A stretch of 64,000 nt of DNA from Dastarcus helophoroides. Its lineage: Eukaryota; Arthropoda; Insecta; Coleoptera; Bothrideridae. Positions within the stretch are counted from its first letter, which is position 1. Each line of letters begins with the position of its first letter. Shown piece after piece: positions 42,305 to 54,300 of the stretch. The notes under the pieces were generated by a model. It was not told the origin of the DNA, did no database searches, and saw nothing but the letters and a program-made list of their open reading frames with translations. Where the stretch lies: contig CM053330.1 in NCBI GenBank assembly GCA_028583605.1, forward strand, positions 27,111,233 through 27,175,232. The letters are read 5' to 3'. The translations under genes were made by a program, and so were the position numbers.

Positions 42305-43691
42305 ATGTCGTTTAAATTCGAAGATAGACCATTATCCGACGAAAGAATGGCTAAGGAAGTAGCTGTATGTGCATTTGTCGAAGCAAATGAACCTTGTTCT
42401 AGTAAGCAGATCACAGTAGTTAATGTGCCATCGCGAGCAGTACGAAATATTTTGAAAAGAAATGGGAACAAGTGTTATAAAGTATCTGAAACCCAAGAGA
42501 TATTTCACGAAGATCGACACAAATGTCTTGAGTTTTTGTGAGTCTATGAGAGAAAAAGTTGATGCCGACGGAAATTTCTTAAGCCATGTATTGTTTACCG
42601 ATGAATCATATTTTTTTCTTCATAGACACCACAACCATCAAACAGTTCGGTATTGGCTTTGATTGAAATATGTATTCAATCAACGGTATTGGTCTAGGCA
42701 AAATAAGCACTTGAGTATTCCTGTACGTACACAGTACCCTGAGAAGGTAAATGTGTACTGGTATGTTAGGAGATTTCATTATTGGGCCATTTTGAGAACC
42801 TAACTGCTGACAAATGTTTAACCATGCTCCGCAATCAAATAATTTCGGCTGTTCAGGCATAGGACATTAAATTTGAGAATGTGTGGTTTCAACAAGATGG
42901 TTGTCCAGCCCATAATGCTCAACGTGTGAGAACTTTCTTGGAAACCACATTTCCACAGCGTCTTATTAGTTCAAAGGGCACAATTAAATGGCCGCCTCGA
43001 TCCCCCGATTTACCGCCTAACGACTTCTTCCTTTGGGGATATTTAAAACAAATAATTTATGGACACGTACAAGAAAAACCAAGTAATTTAGACTAGTGTC
43101 GGGCTATTCAAATACAAGTTGTGAGATGTATTCGATTCTACCAAGATCTCGAATATATCCGATTCTCAACTGAAGTATTCGAATACTCCCAGAGTCCGTG
43201 ATTGAAGTGAGAATATGAATAGAATCGGTTCTCGCCTCGCGCAAGCAACATATCATCGCATGATTCATAAGTTCTCGGGTACTTCCTTGCATTCGAATAC
43301 TAAGTATATATTCGAATACAAAATATGTATTCGAGATTGTGGTAGTCCGATACAACAAAACATTGGAATGCTGAGTAGTGAATAGAATCGGTCTCCTAAC
43401 TACGCTACATTTCCTATTATTAACTTCTCTAGGTATTTTATTATCCCATAATTCGATTCTTTGTATTCGAATACTTATTCGATTCTCAAAAGTATTTGAA
43501 TGCAATGTATGCGATTCTGTAAATCTTTCGATTATTCCAACACTAATTTAGACCATTTACGGGCCCGAATTGTAGAAGTCCTAGATAATATTTCCCCTGA
43601 GATGTTGGCACGCGTAAGAACTGAATTTTACGACAGATTGGGTTATTGCAAAACACAAGAAGGGGACATTTTTGAACCACTTATTACATAG
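42305..43691 (+). pseudogene. mariner-like transposase, interrupted
   Basis: It starts MSFKFEDRPLSDERMAKEVA at 42305. A frameshift near 42530 moves it into FCESMREKVDADGNF, followed by HVLFTDESYFFLHRHHNHQ (first aspartate). A 30-base insertion with a small palindrome and further frame damage spans 42660-42880. VWFQQDGCPAHNAQRVRTFL (about 42880-42940) is the second block and WPPRSPDLPPNDFFLWGYLK (about 42990-43050) the third. Coding stops at the MITE (43094-43545) and resumes as DHLRARIVEVLDNISPEML to the C-terminus at 43691. A fragment of the same family lies at 61222-61265. Confidence 0.87.
43094..43545. mobile_element. hAT-like MITE, 452 bp, inside the mariner transposase
   Basis: The ends TAGTGTCGGGCTATTC and, inverted, TAGTGTTGGAATAATC are imperfect inverted repeats. 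ATTTAGAC is duplicated exactly at 43086-43093 and 43546-43553. Removing one copy rejoins the transposase sequence. The interior is dense in ATTCGAATAC and GATTCT motifs on both strands, making it strongly self-complementary. No coding capacity. Confidence 0.9.
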
Positions 43692-43765
43692 GCATATTTT
43701 CTTCCATTTTTTTTTCTGTTGAATCATTTTTTAAATTTTCAGTTTAGATTGTCATCACACAGAGT

Positions 43766-44286
43766 TCATTTATCTTTTAGAATTTTTATTTTATTTTTCG
43801 TCAGACCCGGTTGATTAAAGAAAACAAAATCGTAAAATATCTGCAATTATTTTCATACATTTTAGGGTGCGAAAATAATTTTAGAATCAATCAATACTTA
43901 AAGATGTATTTTCCATTTAAAGCGTCACTCTTTTATCGAACTCCGATAAGGTACTGTGCAAGACAAGTCTGCAGTTTGCAGCTGAATGTGTGGTCATGAT
44001 TTGATAAGCGCGTTTATCGAGCAACACATTGAAACAGTGTAAATTATACCATCCCTCTCTCTCCCTACGGAATTTTAATATGTTCTTGTTCTTCTTCTTC
44101 TTACACGTTATAGCAGACCGAAATCGTATACTGGCCCATAGTGCATAATATCTGGACCTATAAAGGGCCCCATATTTTAAATAGCTTAGGACCTTATTAA
44201 GTCTAAGCCCGGCCCTGTACGTAATATATGGTCGTATTCTAGGTGCAATATGGTTTTGTTTGTGTTCCTTTGAAATCTGATAGACT
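43766..44286. other. intergenic with a hAT-like right terminus at about 44150-44218
   Basis: GACCTTATTAAGTCTAAGCC then CGGCCCTG read inward begins CAGGGCCGGGCTTAGAC, a common hAT end. The left end was not found. The rest is featureless. Confidence 0.4.
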
Positions 44287-44386
44287 GATTCTTTTTATGC
44301 AACATTGCATACACAAAGATGTTTATACAGTTGCAAAAACAACACCACATACACAAAATTGTAAGTAAAGTTGCATAAAAAGAATC
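44287..44386. repeat. 100-bp palindromic MITE
   Basis: Perfect 17-bp inverted ends, GATTCTTTTTATGCAAC (44287-44303) and GTTGCATAAAAAGAATC (44370-44386). The middle contains two CATACACAAA boxes. No clear target duplication. Confidence 0.7.
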
Positions 44387-45140
44387 CTAATCTATTTTTT
44401 AATTATTAGAATAATTTTACATAAATATACAAAACCATTGATTTAAAATGGTGTGCTGAGATGATTTTGAATTTCATTGACCACGCCTTAGATTCGGAGG
44501 AATTCAATATACCTTTGAAATGCTGTATCTCGAGGAATTTTGTCAACATCTTCAAAATAGGTATATATTTGATATAAAACTGCCACTATCTCGTTTTAGT
44601 TTTAACTAGAGACTAGAGACTCTCTAGTAATAGTAGTAGTAATAATTTTAAACACAAGCGGATTTATTATATCTGAAATAATCGTTATTTTAGTTATATA
44701 GTTTCTTCTTCTCGACTTTTGGATAGATCTATATTGCTGCCATCCGAATTACATTTTTGAAATTAATGTTTGAGTTTAAAGTTTATAATATTCAGCTATT
44801 ATAAAATTAAAAATACTAAAAGGGCGGAAAAAATATAAGGAATTTTTGTGTCTTTTATTATTTCGCTAAGTTCCACGCCATCACTAAATCCTAACAATTT
44901 CCATGTAATAAAATAGCACTAAAGAAATAGAGAGAACCACAAGATATAATGGAACTATCCTGTCTGATGGGACAAAGAATTATTTAATTAGGCTACATTG
45001 TAATATAATTTAGAGAAAACACCAGTTATCAATTTTGCCGCCGCTGGTGTTAAAAATAGGGAGTTTTATGTCGTCTCAATGGTCAGCCTGCTAAAAATCG
45101 ACATATCCGCTCGCGATTGCGCACGGGAACAAACTGTTTC
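44387..45140. other. intergenic, upstream of RpS25
   Basis: No gene or repeat boundary recognised. The last 100 bases before the RpS25 start are less AT-rich and should hold its promoter. Confidence 0.5.
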
Positions 45141-45164
45141 CGATTCTTTCACGTCAAAGCCGCC
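45141..45164 (+). promoter_or_regulatory. putative TOP-type start and 5' leader of RpS25
   Basis: A pyrimidine stretch (CTTTC at 45146-45150) 15 to 20 bases before the ATG fits the 5' terminal oligopyrimidine start that ribosomal protein mRNAs share, which couples their translation to growth signalling. The exact start cannot be seen. Confidence 0.45.
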
Positions 45165-46065
45165 ATGGTGAGTACCTCGTTTCTTTAAAAATATTTCATC
45201 AAACTAAAATAGGTCGGTGTAATTTGAGCAAGTCAACTTAATTTGAATTAATTTTATAATAATTCCAATTCTTTTTTGTTATTTTATTTCACTGGACGAA
45301 TTATCTTTCTTACGAATTATTTTTTACCACATAACCTAAAAACATGTGTTTTGTGATGATAAATCTCTTTGAAGACTATCTTCGTGGTTGAATTTAATAA
45401 AACTGATTTAATGAGTCTGATTTTTTTTATAAACTACGAGCTGTATATCGGGCGCTTGAGCTTTTTTTCACCCAAATTTCGTTTTGTAGCCTCCCAAGAA
45501 AGATTCGAAGGCATCTTCCAAACAACCCCAGAAGACCCAGAAAAAGAAGGAAGGGTCTGGTGGTGGCAAAGCCAAGAAGAAGGTATATGTTTTTATTAGT
45601 ATATTTAGGGGATATTTGTCACATTTTCTTTTATCTTCGTAGAAGTGGTCCAAAGGAAAAGTTAGGGATAAGTTGAATAATCAAGTTTTGTTCGACAAAG
45701 CTACCTACGATAAGCTGTACAAGGAAGTTCCATCGTACAAACTTATCACACCTTCAGTGGTTTCTGAACGTTTGAAGGTTCGTGGTTCCCTAGCAAGGAG
45801 GGCTCTGCAGGAACTCCAACAGAAAGGTACACTTTATTATTCTATTTAGATTCACTGCTCTGTTTACCATGTAAATATTATATATGGTTTCGTTATTTGT
45901 CAACTAGTTATGCTATTAAATTTGTTAACCAAATTGTAAGCGTCCCAGGTTTAAGGTTAGTTTCATTTAAATAATTTCATTTCAGGTTTAATTAGACAAG
46001 TTATTAAGCACAGAGCACAGTTGATCTACACAAGAACTTCAAAGGGTGATGACCAAGTTGCATAA
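45165..46065 (+). CDS. RpS25: 40S ribosomal protein S25 (eS25), four exons
   Basis: Coding exons are 45165-45167 (the ATG alone), 45490-45582, 45643-45826 and 45986-46065, all with GT-AG introns. They total 360 bases and 119 residues, close to other insect S25 proteins. The N-terminus is lysine-rich and disordered ([20 protein letters not shown], then GGGKAKKK). The winged-helix core follows: [60 protein letters not shown]. It ends in [12 protein letters not shown]. The protein is part of the small ribosomal subunit. AATAAA at 46077-46082 follows the stop by 12 bases. Introns 1 to 3 are short and free of recognisable transposons, unlike Rab1. Confidence 0.97.
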
Positions 46066-46089
46066 TTTTATATATAAATAAATAGCTGT

Positions 46090-46449
46090 TAATGTAACCT
46101 TACATTAATTACAATTTTGTTTTATTTACTCACCTGTCTCTTGAAATCAAAGATTGTGATTACTACAAAAATTCAGATTTTACTAGTGTAGATTTTTGAT
46201 AAAAGTAGACTGGATAAAAGCATTAACATGTTCAGTGTTAATGATCCAGTGGTAGTCTTGTCTTGTTTTATAAATTTGCTTATGTTATTTCGGTACTAGT
46301 GTTATGCAGATAAGGATATATTTGGAAGATTCACAGTCGATTCCATTCTGAAATGCATATGTTGTCGAACAGTCGGTATTGTTTTGAAATTGACCCCTTT
46401 TAGTCACCTCTCCCAATGTGAGGCATCACTGAAGATGTGAAAACTCTCA
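46090..46449. other. intergenic, 3' of RpS25
   Basis: No feature recognised. Confidence 0.45.
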
Positions 46450-47845
46450 TTTTAGCTTTAAAATGAAGTTTTACAAAAAATTAAATTTGTGAGATAACTT
46501 TCGGATCAAACACAATTTGGATTAAGTTCAAATTGAATACAAACGAAAATTCTAAACATCAAAAACAGTATTCAAGTCGAAATTTTGAGAAACCAAATTA
46601 ATATGTAGAAAAATTGTACATGCTTTGATTAAATTGAAATTTTATAGATAGACATTGAAAATTACTGAAACTCCATGTTTCAAAAAAACTATGAAATAAA
46701 GGAATTCTTAAATTTTGTAATTGATCGTCAAACAAGATTTCAATATTAAACCTGAATATTAGAATTTTTCCCAAATTTCACCTATAGATTAAAATCAAGC
46801 AAAACTGAATTAACCGCTTGGGGTAGAACTTGAAATTTTTTTAATAAATTATTTAAGAGGTGTTAACTTGAGATTTACATATTTGCAAGCTTTAACTCTG
46901 TATTTTGAGAAAAACACTTTAGCAGAAACTGAAAGTTTATGAAAAAAAATTCAAGTTAACATGTAATTTAAAGATTTTTAGGAAAAAAAATCAAAGAATG
47001 TTAAACCGATAATTGTGATTAATTTTGGCTATTTTTGCTCAGAAACTTCTAAAAAGAACAGTATTTAGAAGTTGGAGTCTAAAAAAGTTTGAATTTTACT
47101 AGTTGGGGAAAACTAATAAACATTAGTTCGTTAAGCTTGAAGTTTTGAAAGATTCTTTTAAGAACCTGAACTTTTCGTAACCTCGACTGTTGCTGAACTT
47201 CAAATTTTTTGCTCTCAGAATTTGAACATTTATTCAAAAGAAAATGCTAAATGTTTTCAGTTAATTCGAACATAAACTCGGTGTTTCGAGAAAAAAATTC
47301 ACATTTCTGGAGAAACATAAAATTCATAAAAAAAATTCAACCTTAGAATTTATTTTAAAAAATAAAAAAGGATAAGTGAAGCTTAGAATTTTGATAAAAT
47401 GTCGACTTTTGCACGACGACTTTTAAAAAGACAAAATCAAAATTTTGAAAAATTGATATGCAAATCTTGTCCCAGAAACCAAAAATTTGGAGACAAATTA
47501 TTCTTTTATAAATTAAGTTTTTAAAGTTTTCATTCTGACACAAAATTTGAAAGTTTTTCTCGTGATGTCTAAGTTAAATTCGAAATTTTCAGAAAACACG
47601 TGTAATTTCTCAGGGTTGCAAAGACAAGAAGATTGCCCCGGAGTAGATTATACTTTTTAAAAAATCGACTCTAATAACGAAATTTCAACTTTTGAATGCA
47701 AGGTTTGAGAAAAAAAAACCTAGAAAAAGTGGAGCCCAAAATTTCGAAAGAAAAAGAATTATCCTCAATTTTTGAGAAAAATCACTCATTTAAAAAAAAA
47801 TGTAAACTATAAAAAATTCACAAAATTTCGATTTATAATCACAAC
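46450..47845. repeat. AAATTTCGA-type degenerate tract, about 1.4 kb
   Basis: Highly decayed; phrases like TTCGAGAAAAAAATTCACAT and AAATTCGAAATTTTCAGAAA remain. Ends against a G/T-rich simple repeat. Confidence 0.6.
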
Positions 47846-47847
47846 AT

Positions 47848-47884
47848 ATGTGGGTGCGTGAGTGCGTGCGTGGGTGGGTGCATT
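47848..47884. repeat. GTGC/GTGG simple repeat
   Basis: A short run of GTGGGTGCGTGAGTGCGTGC followed by GTGGGTGGGTGC. Simple sequence of no evident function. Confidence 0.85.
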
Positions 47885-48106
47885 GACTGTAAATGTAGCA
47901 GACTACTCGTACAGAAAAACATCTGTTTTTACTACGTAACGCTGGTCTAAAAAAAATGTGTCTCAATAAATGAGTTCGTTAAACACAAATAAAATTGTTG
48001 CGACAGGCTATTGGTGGGTGGCACAACTACCCTCTTATAAAAGTCGGAATACCCGGTTTGCAGCTGACATTTCGACGTTAAAAAAAACAATATTTCGACT
48101 TTTTTT

Positions 48107-48520
48107 AGGAAGGCGTAGAAAGGACATCGATTAAAAATTTTTTTTTAGAAATTTCGACTTTAATCTCCAATTTTCTACTTTTTCTCAAAATTTCGACTTT
48201 GAGCTCGAAATTTTGACTTTTTTCTCGAAATTTCGACTTTAAAATCGAAATTTCGAGAAAAAAGTCGAAATTTAGGTAATTAAAAATGGAAATTACTGAC
48301 CGCACCCTACTGACAATTGTCAAATTGTTGGAAAAGGAGTGTAGTAGGACGCAACTGTCATCTGCCTAACTATACCATAGGATACAAAAATTTCGGGATT
48401 AAAGCCGAAATTTCAAGAAAAAAGTCGAAATTTCGAGAAAAAAGTCGAAATTTCGACAATAAACTCGAAATTTCTAAATATTTTTTTTTTTTTTAGTTAA
48501 GGTCCTTTCTACGCCTTCCT
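48107..48520. mobile_element. 414-bp foldback element with arms made of a 20-bp tandem unit
   Basis: Perfect 19-bp inverted ends: AGGAAGGCGTAGAAAGGAC (48107-48125) and its complement at 48502-48520. The left arm is an array of 20-base units of the form GAAATTTCGACTTTTTTCTC over about 48153-48280. The right arm has four such units inverted (about 48385-48470, AAGTCGAAATTTCGAGAAAA). A 110-base unique centre lies between. No coding capacity. Flanks share ACTTTTT but not as an exact adjacent duplication. The arms match the degenerate tracts found throughout the window and preserve their unit best. Confidence 0.85.
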
Positions 48521-49390
48521 ACTTTTTGTTTAAAAGTTTGAATTTATAAATTCGAAACTTTGAGTTTAAACTCAAAATATTAATGTTTTTCAATATTTTA
48601 TTTTATATCTACAAAATTTCAAATTTTTTCTCTATATTTTAACAACAACTTGAAATGACCAAGGAAGTTAAAACTTCAAATTTAAAGTCAAAATTTGACT
48701 TTCTCTAACCAACTTCTGCTTCTTTTTTAAAATTGGATGTTTTCTTAGAATTACAACTTTTTTGAAAATTTGTCCTTTTTTTTCTAAACTTTTACTTTTT
48801 CTAAAAACTTTGACTTTTTTAAATAGGACTTTCTATTTATTTTTAAAAAGTTTTCTCTGGTAAATGAAGACTTTCATTCAAAAAAAATATATATATATGA
48901 AAATTCGACCGTTACGTCTTTTTTTTCGACATTTTGAGGCGGTTCTCAAAAATTATATTTTTCTGAAAACATTTGGAAAAAATTCGACGTGTTTTATGAA
49001 ATCAGCCTTTTTTCAAAATTAAAACTTCATTTTCGAAATCTTGCTTTTTCCCAATTCGACTTTTCTCTTCCAAATTTTACACAAAATTCATTTATTCTCT
49101 CAATATTAATTATAATTTTTACTTAAAATAGTAACAATTTTCAAAGAAAAATATATTTTTTGTGAAAGTTTTGAGAAAAATATTTCCTGAAAATTTTTAT
49201 TTTTTCTTTAAATCTCGAGATTATGTTAAGATGGTAATGAAAATAAAATTCCGAAAAAAATGTCTTGAAATTGCTCACCATTTCCTGAAATTAGAGTTTT
49301 CTTTGGAAACAATGAGCTTTATTAGGAATTTTGACTTATTCAAAAAACTAGAGGTATGTTTTTAAAATGTCGCCTTATTTTTTGAAAATG
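48521..49390. repeat. AAATTTCGA-type degenerate tract
   Basis: Mainly the pyrimidine-first orientation (CTTTTTT...AAAATTTCGAC) near the foldback, decaying toward 49390; a short (TA)n run lies near 48889. Confidence 0.6.
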
Positions 49391-50285
49391 TAAGAAAGAT
49401 AAAGGAAATTCAACTTTGGATGAAACCTAATTACCCTCTGTCTGATAACTCCCCATCTCGCCAATGACATCATTGTCAAAGCAAACCGATTATAGTTCCT
49501 ATCACGTATTATGCTAAAAGAATTAAAAAGGTAAAGCGCAATCTATCTAATCTACATTCTTTTTCTTCTTCTCTTTTGAGCGGCCTTGGTCTTATATTTG
49601 CTGGTTTTGCTAATAAAAAAAAACACCTGTTTCACGGAACGCCAATGAGTTACTCTCCAATGTGACTTTGAGCCGATTGATTCAGAAAATACGTTTGATG
49701 ACGTGAACTCCGGTTTAGTGAAATAAAGTATAGACCCTTTCAGATAAATGCGCATAAAAGTAAGTCGTGAAGTATTAAATCAACCTTTAGATAAGTTACC
49801 AGAACTAAAGCTGGATTCACGTGCAAATATTTTGATTATTAATGTGTCGCCTATATTTCGGACTAAATATTTTCCATATTATTTTCATTATCGTTATTAA
49901 TAATAATTTTCAGTAGAAGTTGGCATAAAATATAAATAAATCATGCTTAAAATAACCGATAACAAGTCAAAATATTTAATGCATAGATTAAATACACATT
50001 TAATGATAATTAGGTCAGGATTTTAAGAACATAGAACACCATTTAGAAATGTCAGCACTGGCAGACGACTTTACCGTTGATTGAATATAGTATCAATCAA
50101 CGACTTTACTAAATATTACTAGTTCCTGTTGTTGCCACTACAAAAATGAAAGTTCAGTGCCTACTCTGATGCAGATTTATTTGAATTGGACTATACATAT
50201 ATTATTTGATTAGAGATTACCATTGATGATGTTCTGTTGCGATCATCCGATTAAAAAACCTTTTGTGTGTGACTAACCTTAGTAT
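49391..50285. other. intergenic
   Basis: Less repetitive AT-rich DNA; no gene or element end recognised. Confidence 0.45.
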
Positions 50286-51000
50286 ATACAACTAGTGCTG
50301 TCATCTGTTTAAACTTCCCTACCATGGTTCGTTGGGTCAAATTCGAACAGATGTTACAGATGTCGACACTAGTTACAGCAAGTAGTTTCTCATATTTGAT
50401 ATTGTGAATGTTTATTTCTTGCTAATGGTAAAAGTTAAATTGTCCTAATTTGCTATTTTAAGTTAATTAATTAAAAAAATCTTAATATATTCATATTTTT
50501 TTGTAACTCGTGTTTCCATCTTTTTTAATCTAGTCGAATGATAGAGTAAATTTGGACAGATACCAGTACCCATTGCAGTGACCAATTATTATATATTTTG
50601 GTATTTCGAAAATGTGAATGTTCATTTGATAATTTTAAAACGCAATACAACCTAATGTAACGTCCCGACTACTACGTATTTAATTAAGAAGTCAATAATA
50701 AGATTTTGATTTGGACTCTGAAGCTAGTGCTATCATCTATTTAAACATTCGAACAGTTAGCACCAGCACTTTCTTAGCTTATTTAATTTAATTGGCATTT
50801 TGACAAGGCTGTTTTTATTATTTATTTTCGTGGAAGTGCAATCTGTTTTAATTAAAAGTCCTTATTGCGGCTTATGGATTGGAAAATTGTTAATAAAATC
50901 TCGTTTGCTGTAGATGCTGTTGCTATCTATTTAAACTTATGGATACTAACAATGCTTAAATAATTTGGAACATTCAAATAGATAGCAGCACCAGCCCTAA
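50286..51000. repeat. three short palindromic units (AGTGCTGTCATCTGTTTAAAC-like)
   Basis: About 50292-50378, 50725-50772 and 50915-50998 each open with a variant of GTGCTGTCATCTGTTTAAAC and close with its partial complement (for example GAACAGATGTTACAGATGTC or CAAATAGATAGCAGCACCAG). Spacing and interiors differ. They could be related small MITEs. Confidence 0.55.
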
Positions 51001-51369
51001 GACATAATTCCCATATTTTAGCATTTCTATACCTATTTTTCGTTTATTTCATAATGAAATGCATTTGGATGGACGTATTAATTAAGGAGTTGCAAATGCA
51101 ACCCTACGGTTACCATCAAATCAACGTAAAATAATCGTGAGATTAAATTTGGCGCCATTACGGTAAATCGCATCAAGCTTGCGCTGCCACTGTGGCTCTT
51201 ACGTCACGTCATCAACGTCAGTTCAAAGTTGTTCTGTGTCTGCGGTAGGCGCCATTGTCCTAAATTTGGACCTTTGTGTACAATAGTTTCATAAATTAAA
51301 CAGCAAAGTGTAGTGTAATAGTGCAATATAAAAACAAATCTTGTAATAGAGCATTTTTAATAGCGTAAA
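51001..51369 (+). promoter_or_regulatory. Rab1 promoter and 5' UTR region
   Basis: GC content rises about 51140-51260 (GCGCTGCCACTGTGGC, ACGTCACGTCATCAACGTCA), consistent with a housekeeping promoter. No TATA box is evident. The ACGTCA repeats could be CREB/ATF-type sites, but this is only a motif match. Confidence 0.4.
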
Positions 51370-54300
51370 ATGAATCCCGAATAGTAAGTATTAATTTGTT
51401 TCATTCTTGCAAGTTAGCTAGCTTTGACAAAAGGTTGAGAGGTGTAATTTTGACGTTATATTGCGCAGCGTATTGAAAAACTTTCATTAGATTAAGCCGT
51501 AGAGAGAAATCTGGGGTTGCTTATTCGTATGTATCGGAGGGGAAGTTCGATTCGAGCTGTCTTGCATATCTTGCATCAGGTGATCCACCCACTTGAGCGA
51601 GGTGTTTAATTGTTTTGATGGGCGAATGGGGTACACCTTTTTATTTTGCGGTACGTCATATTTGATGAGTCAACGGTCTCGTACTTTTGTGTTTATAAAA
51701 AATGTATTGGGTATGGAAGCAGTAAGGGTATCGAGATAAAAACATATTTAATTAATTCATGATTTCGTATGCTATTTATGAAATAGGTTAGGTTTGCTTT
51801 GGAGCTAACAGATCTGGCAGGTGTTGCCATTTTTGTATAACTTGGATACGGAAAAATAAAATAATTAAATGGGTTCATTCTTTAATAATTGTTATGTTGG
51901 GTGTAGCAGGGGACGTATTTTTTCGATTTATTTGAAGGTATAGTACACGCAGTTTAAAAGGGGCTAGTTTGAAGCTGCTTTATTCCTGACTGTTTATTTT
52001 TCGATTGATGCATTAGAAACATTTGTGTGATCAATAGGCAACGAAATCATTTTTAATTTTAAGGTATATACTTTGTAATAAATGTAATGTTGACGTGTTA
52101 GTTTGATTAAATGAATCAATTATTATTATTATAACTATGATTATACGTATGCATTGCTGCTGAAATAACAGCAAACTTTCTTTAATCTAGTTACTGCTTA
52201 CTAATTGTTGCCGTGTGCAATACTAACATAAGATTATTAAATTGACAAAAGAGTAATTATGTGCTGAAAAGAAGCCTCGTGTAGGCAACAGAGTGTAATT
52301 AGTTAAGTGGAGTACTTAAAATGAAGAAAATATAAATTTTTGGATCTTTCCGATAACATCTAGATCATTTTTCGATCCTCACCATTGGAATTTGTCTTAT
52401 TTCAATATATCGTCGTTGCCGTGGAAAAATCTTCTATGTGCTGAAATGTAAATTTTAAAGGAGAGCAAAAAAACGTATCGTCGCTGCAGTGGAAATTTTT
52501 TTTATGTGCACCTTTTTATTAAAATGGGGTCTTTTCGTAATCTGATGGGGATTGAATGTCTCTTCCCTTTCAAATAAATAGGTTTTTCTGCTCTCCTGTA
52601 AAATTTACATTTCAGCACATAAAGATTTTTCCACCGCAACGACGATATGTATTTGTTTCAAGAGCTGTTTATTAAATTATGACAGAGTTGCGTGTTTTAG
52701 CGATGATTACTGTGCAAAAAACTGAAGTAAAGTTTAGTTATCTGGAAAAAACTAATAAAATTGAACCCCCTTTGCATTTTTCTGGAAAACTATCATTGGT
52801 GAAGGTTTTTGTGAAGAATATTAAAATATAACTTTTTTGATTTGTTTTTTTATTCGACATCATCACCATAATAAACTTCATTTTTTTATGCGTGTAATGT
52901 TGAATTTTATCAAACTTGTATTTGTATTATTAAGTTGTAGTTTGTCTTCTAAAAATTTTGAAGATTCGGGATTTTAACTTGAAATTTTTATTTTTTGTAC
53001 TTGTGACTTTAATCTTTGGGGTTAAACATGAAACTAGAAACTTTCCAAGATCTTTTGTGTATTTTCTAGATATTTTGACTTTTTTCTAAGTTTACACATT
53101 GCAATTCTTATTTTTTTCTAAAATTTCAGATTAATCATGTTGCCTCCTCTTTTTAATTTCAATTTTTATCTTCAGATTTTGTGTTAGAACTCCAAAACAA
53201 AATCAAAGATTTGATGAAAATTTTGCTCTTTTCGCTTGAAATAACATTTTGAAGTCGAAACTTTAACTTTTTTTCGTAAAATTCCAATAAGTTCCCCAGT
53301 TTGACCGTAGACTCGCGATTTTTTTTTAATTTTCGGATGTCCTGAAATTTTGATTTTCAATCTCCAAATTTTTACTTTCTAATTTAAACTGAGAATATTG
53401 TTCAGAATTTGATGGCGAAGGGTAGAGGTGCGCCGTAGACCAAATTGAAACGTTACCATCCTTTGTTTCTGGCCATAAATCATATTTGAATAGAACGTGA
53501 TATAAGAGAGCTTTGATGCACAAATTGTCCAACACTGCTCGAAATCAAATATTTGATCGACAGTACCCAAAAGTTTGTTTATACATTCCGATCTTGTCGG
53601 AATTCCAATTATTTTTTAAATTTTCGGATTTTTTAAGTTTTCCTAGAGTTTAAACGTTGCTAGAAGTGTTAATTAAGATTTTTTCTCAGAAATTCAGCAT
53701 TTAAAACTATTTTTTTAAAACAAATTTTTATTGTTTGATGATTTGGAGCTAACACTTCCAATAGTTTAATCGAACGCCTTCTAAATGCACCCCTAGGGGG
53801 CAGCATCTCTCACTATGGGAACCAGTGCTTTAGATGAAATGTTTCGGAAATATTTGGGACGCCATTGTAACATTTTTGTTTTTTGTTTCAGTGATTATTT
53901 GTTTAAGCTTCTGTTGATTGGAGATTCTGGTGTAGGGAAATCATGTCTGCTTCTTAGATTTGCGGTAAGTAAAAGAATTTCGTACATGAGACAAAACAAG
54001 CAATGAACATTTATATTGATAATTGTGTAATTTTGTGTAAATGACTTCAAATGTTTACCTTATTCTAACAATAAAAGGTGCGTAACCTCTTCCTTTAGTC
54101 CTGTGACTCATTCAGCAATATGATATTTTAGAGGGAATCTAGATAAGATATAATTGTTCATTATTTATTGACTGTCAACATTATTTCTATGCAATAAAAT
54201 ACTTTAATATTATTCAAACTGTTCACTTTTTTTTTGTCATTGGGGAAAGATACCCGAATTATGATTTTGGCAAACTATTTTTGAAGTAAAAATAAATAGA

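Larger units (their letters stand above)
42240..43765 (+). mobile_element. mariner-like element carrying a nested hAT MITE
   Basis: Outer limits are approximate: GTCGGTCGAAGAAAAATG on the left and, read inward, GTCTGACGAAAAATAAAAT on the right are only loosely alike. The interior encodes one transposase (listed separately) split by the 452-bp insertion. Confidence 0.55.

Noticed and set aside
48360..48480. CRISPR-like array (20-bp units)
   Set aside because: Units are directly adjacent without unique spacers, lie in a eukaryotic foldback element and vary between copies.
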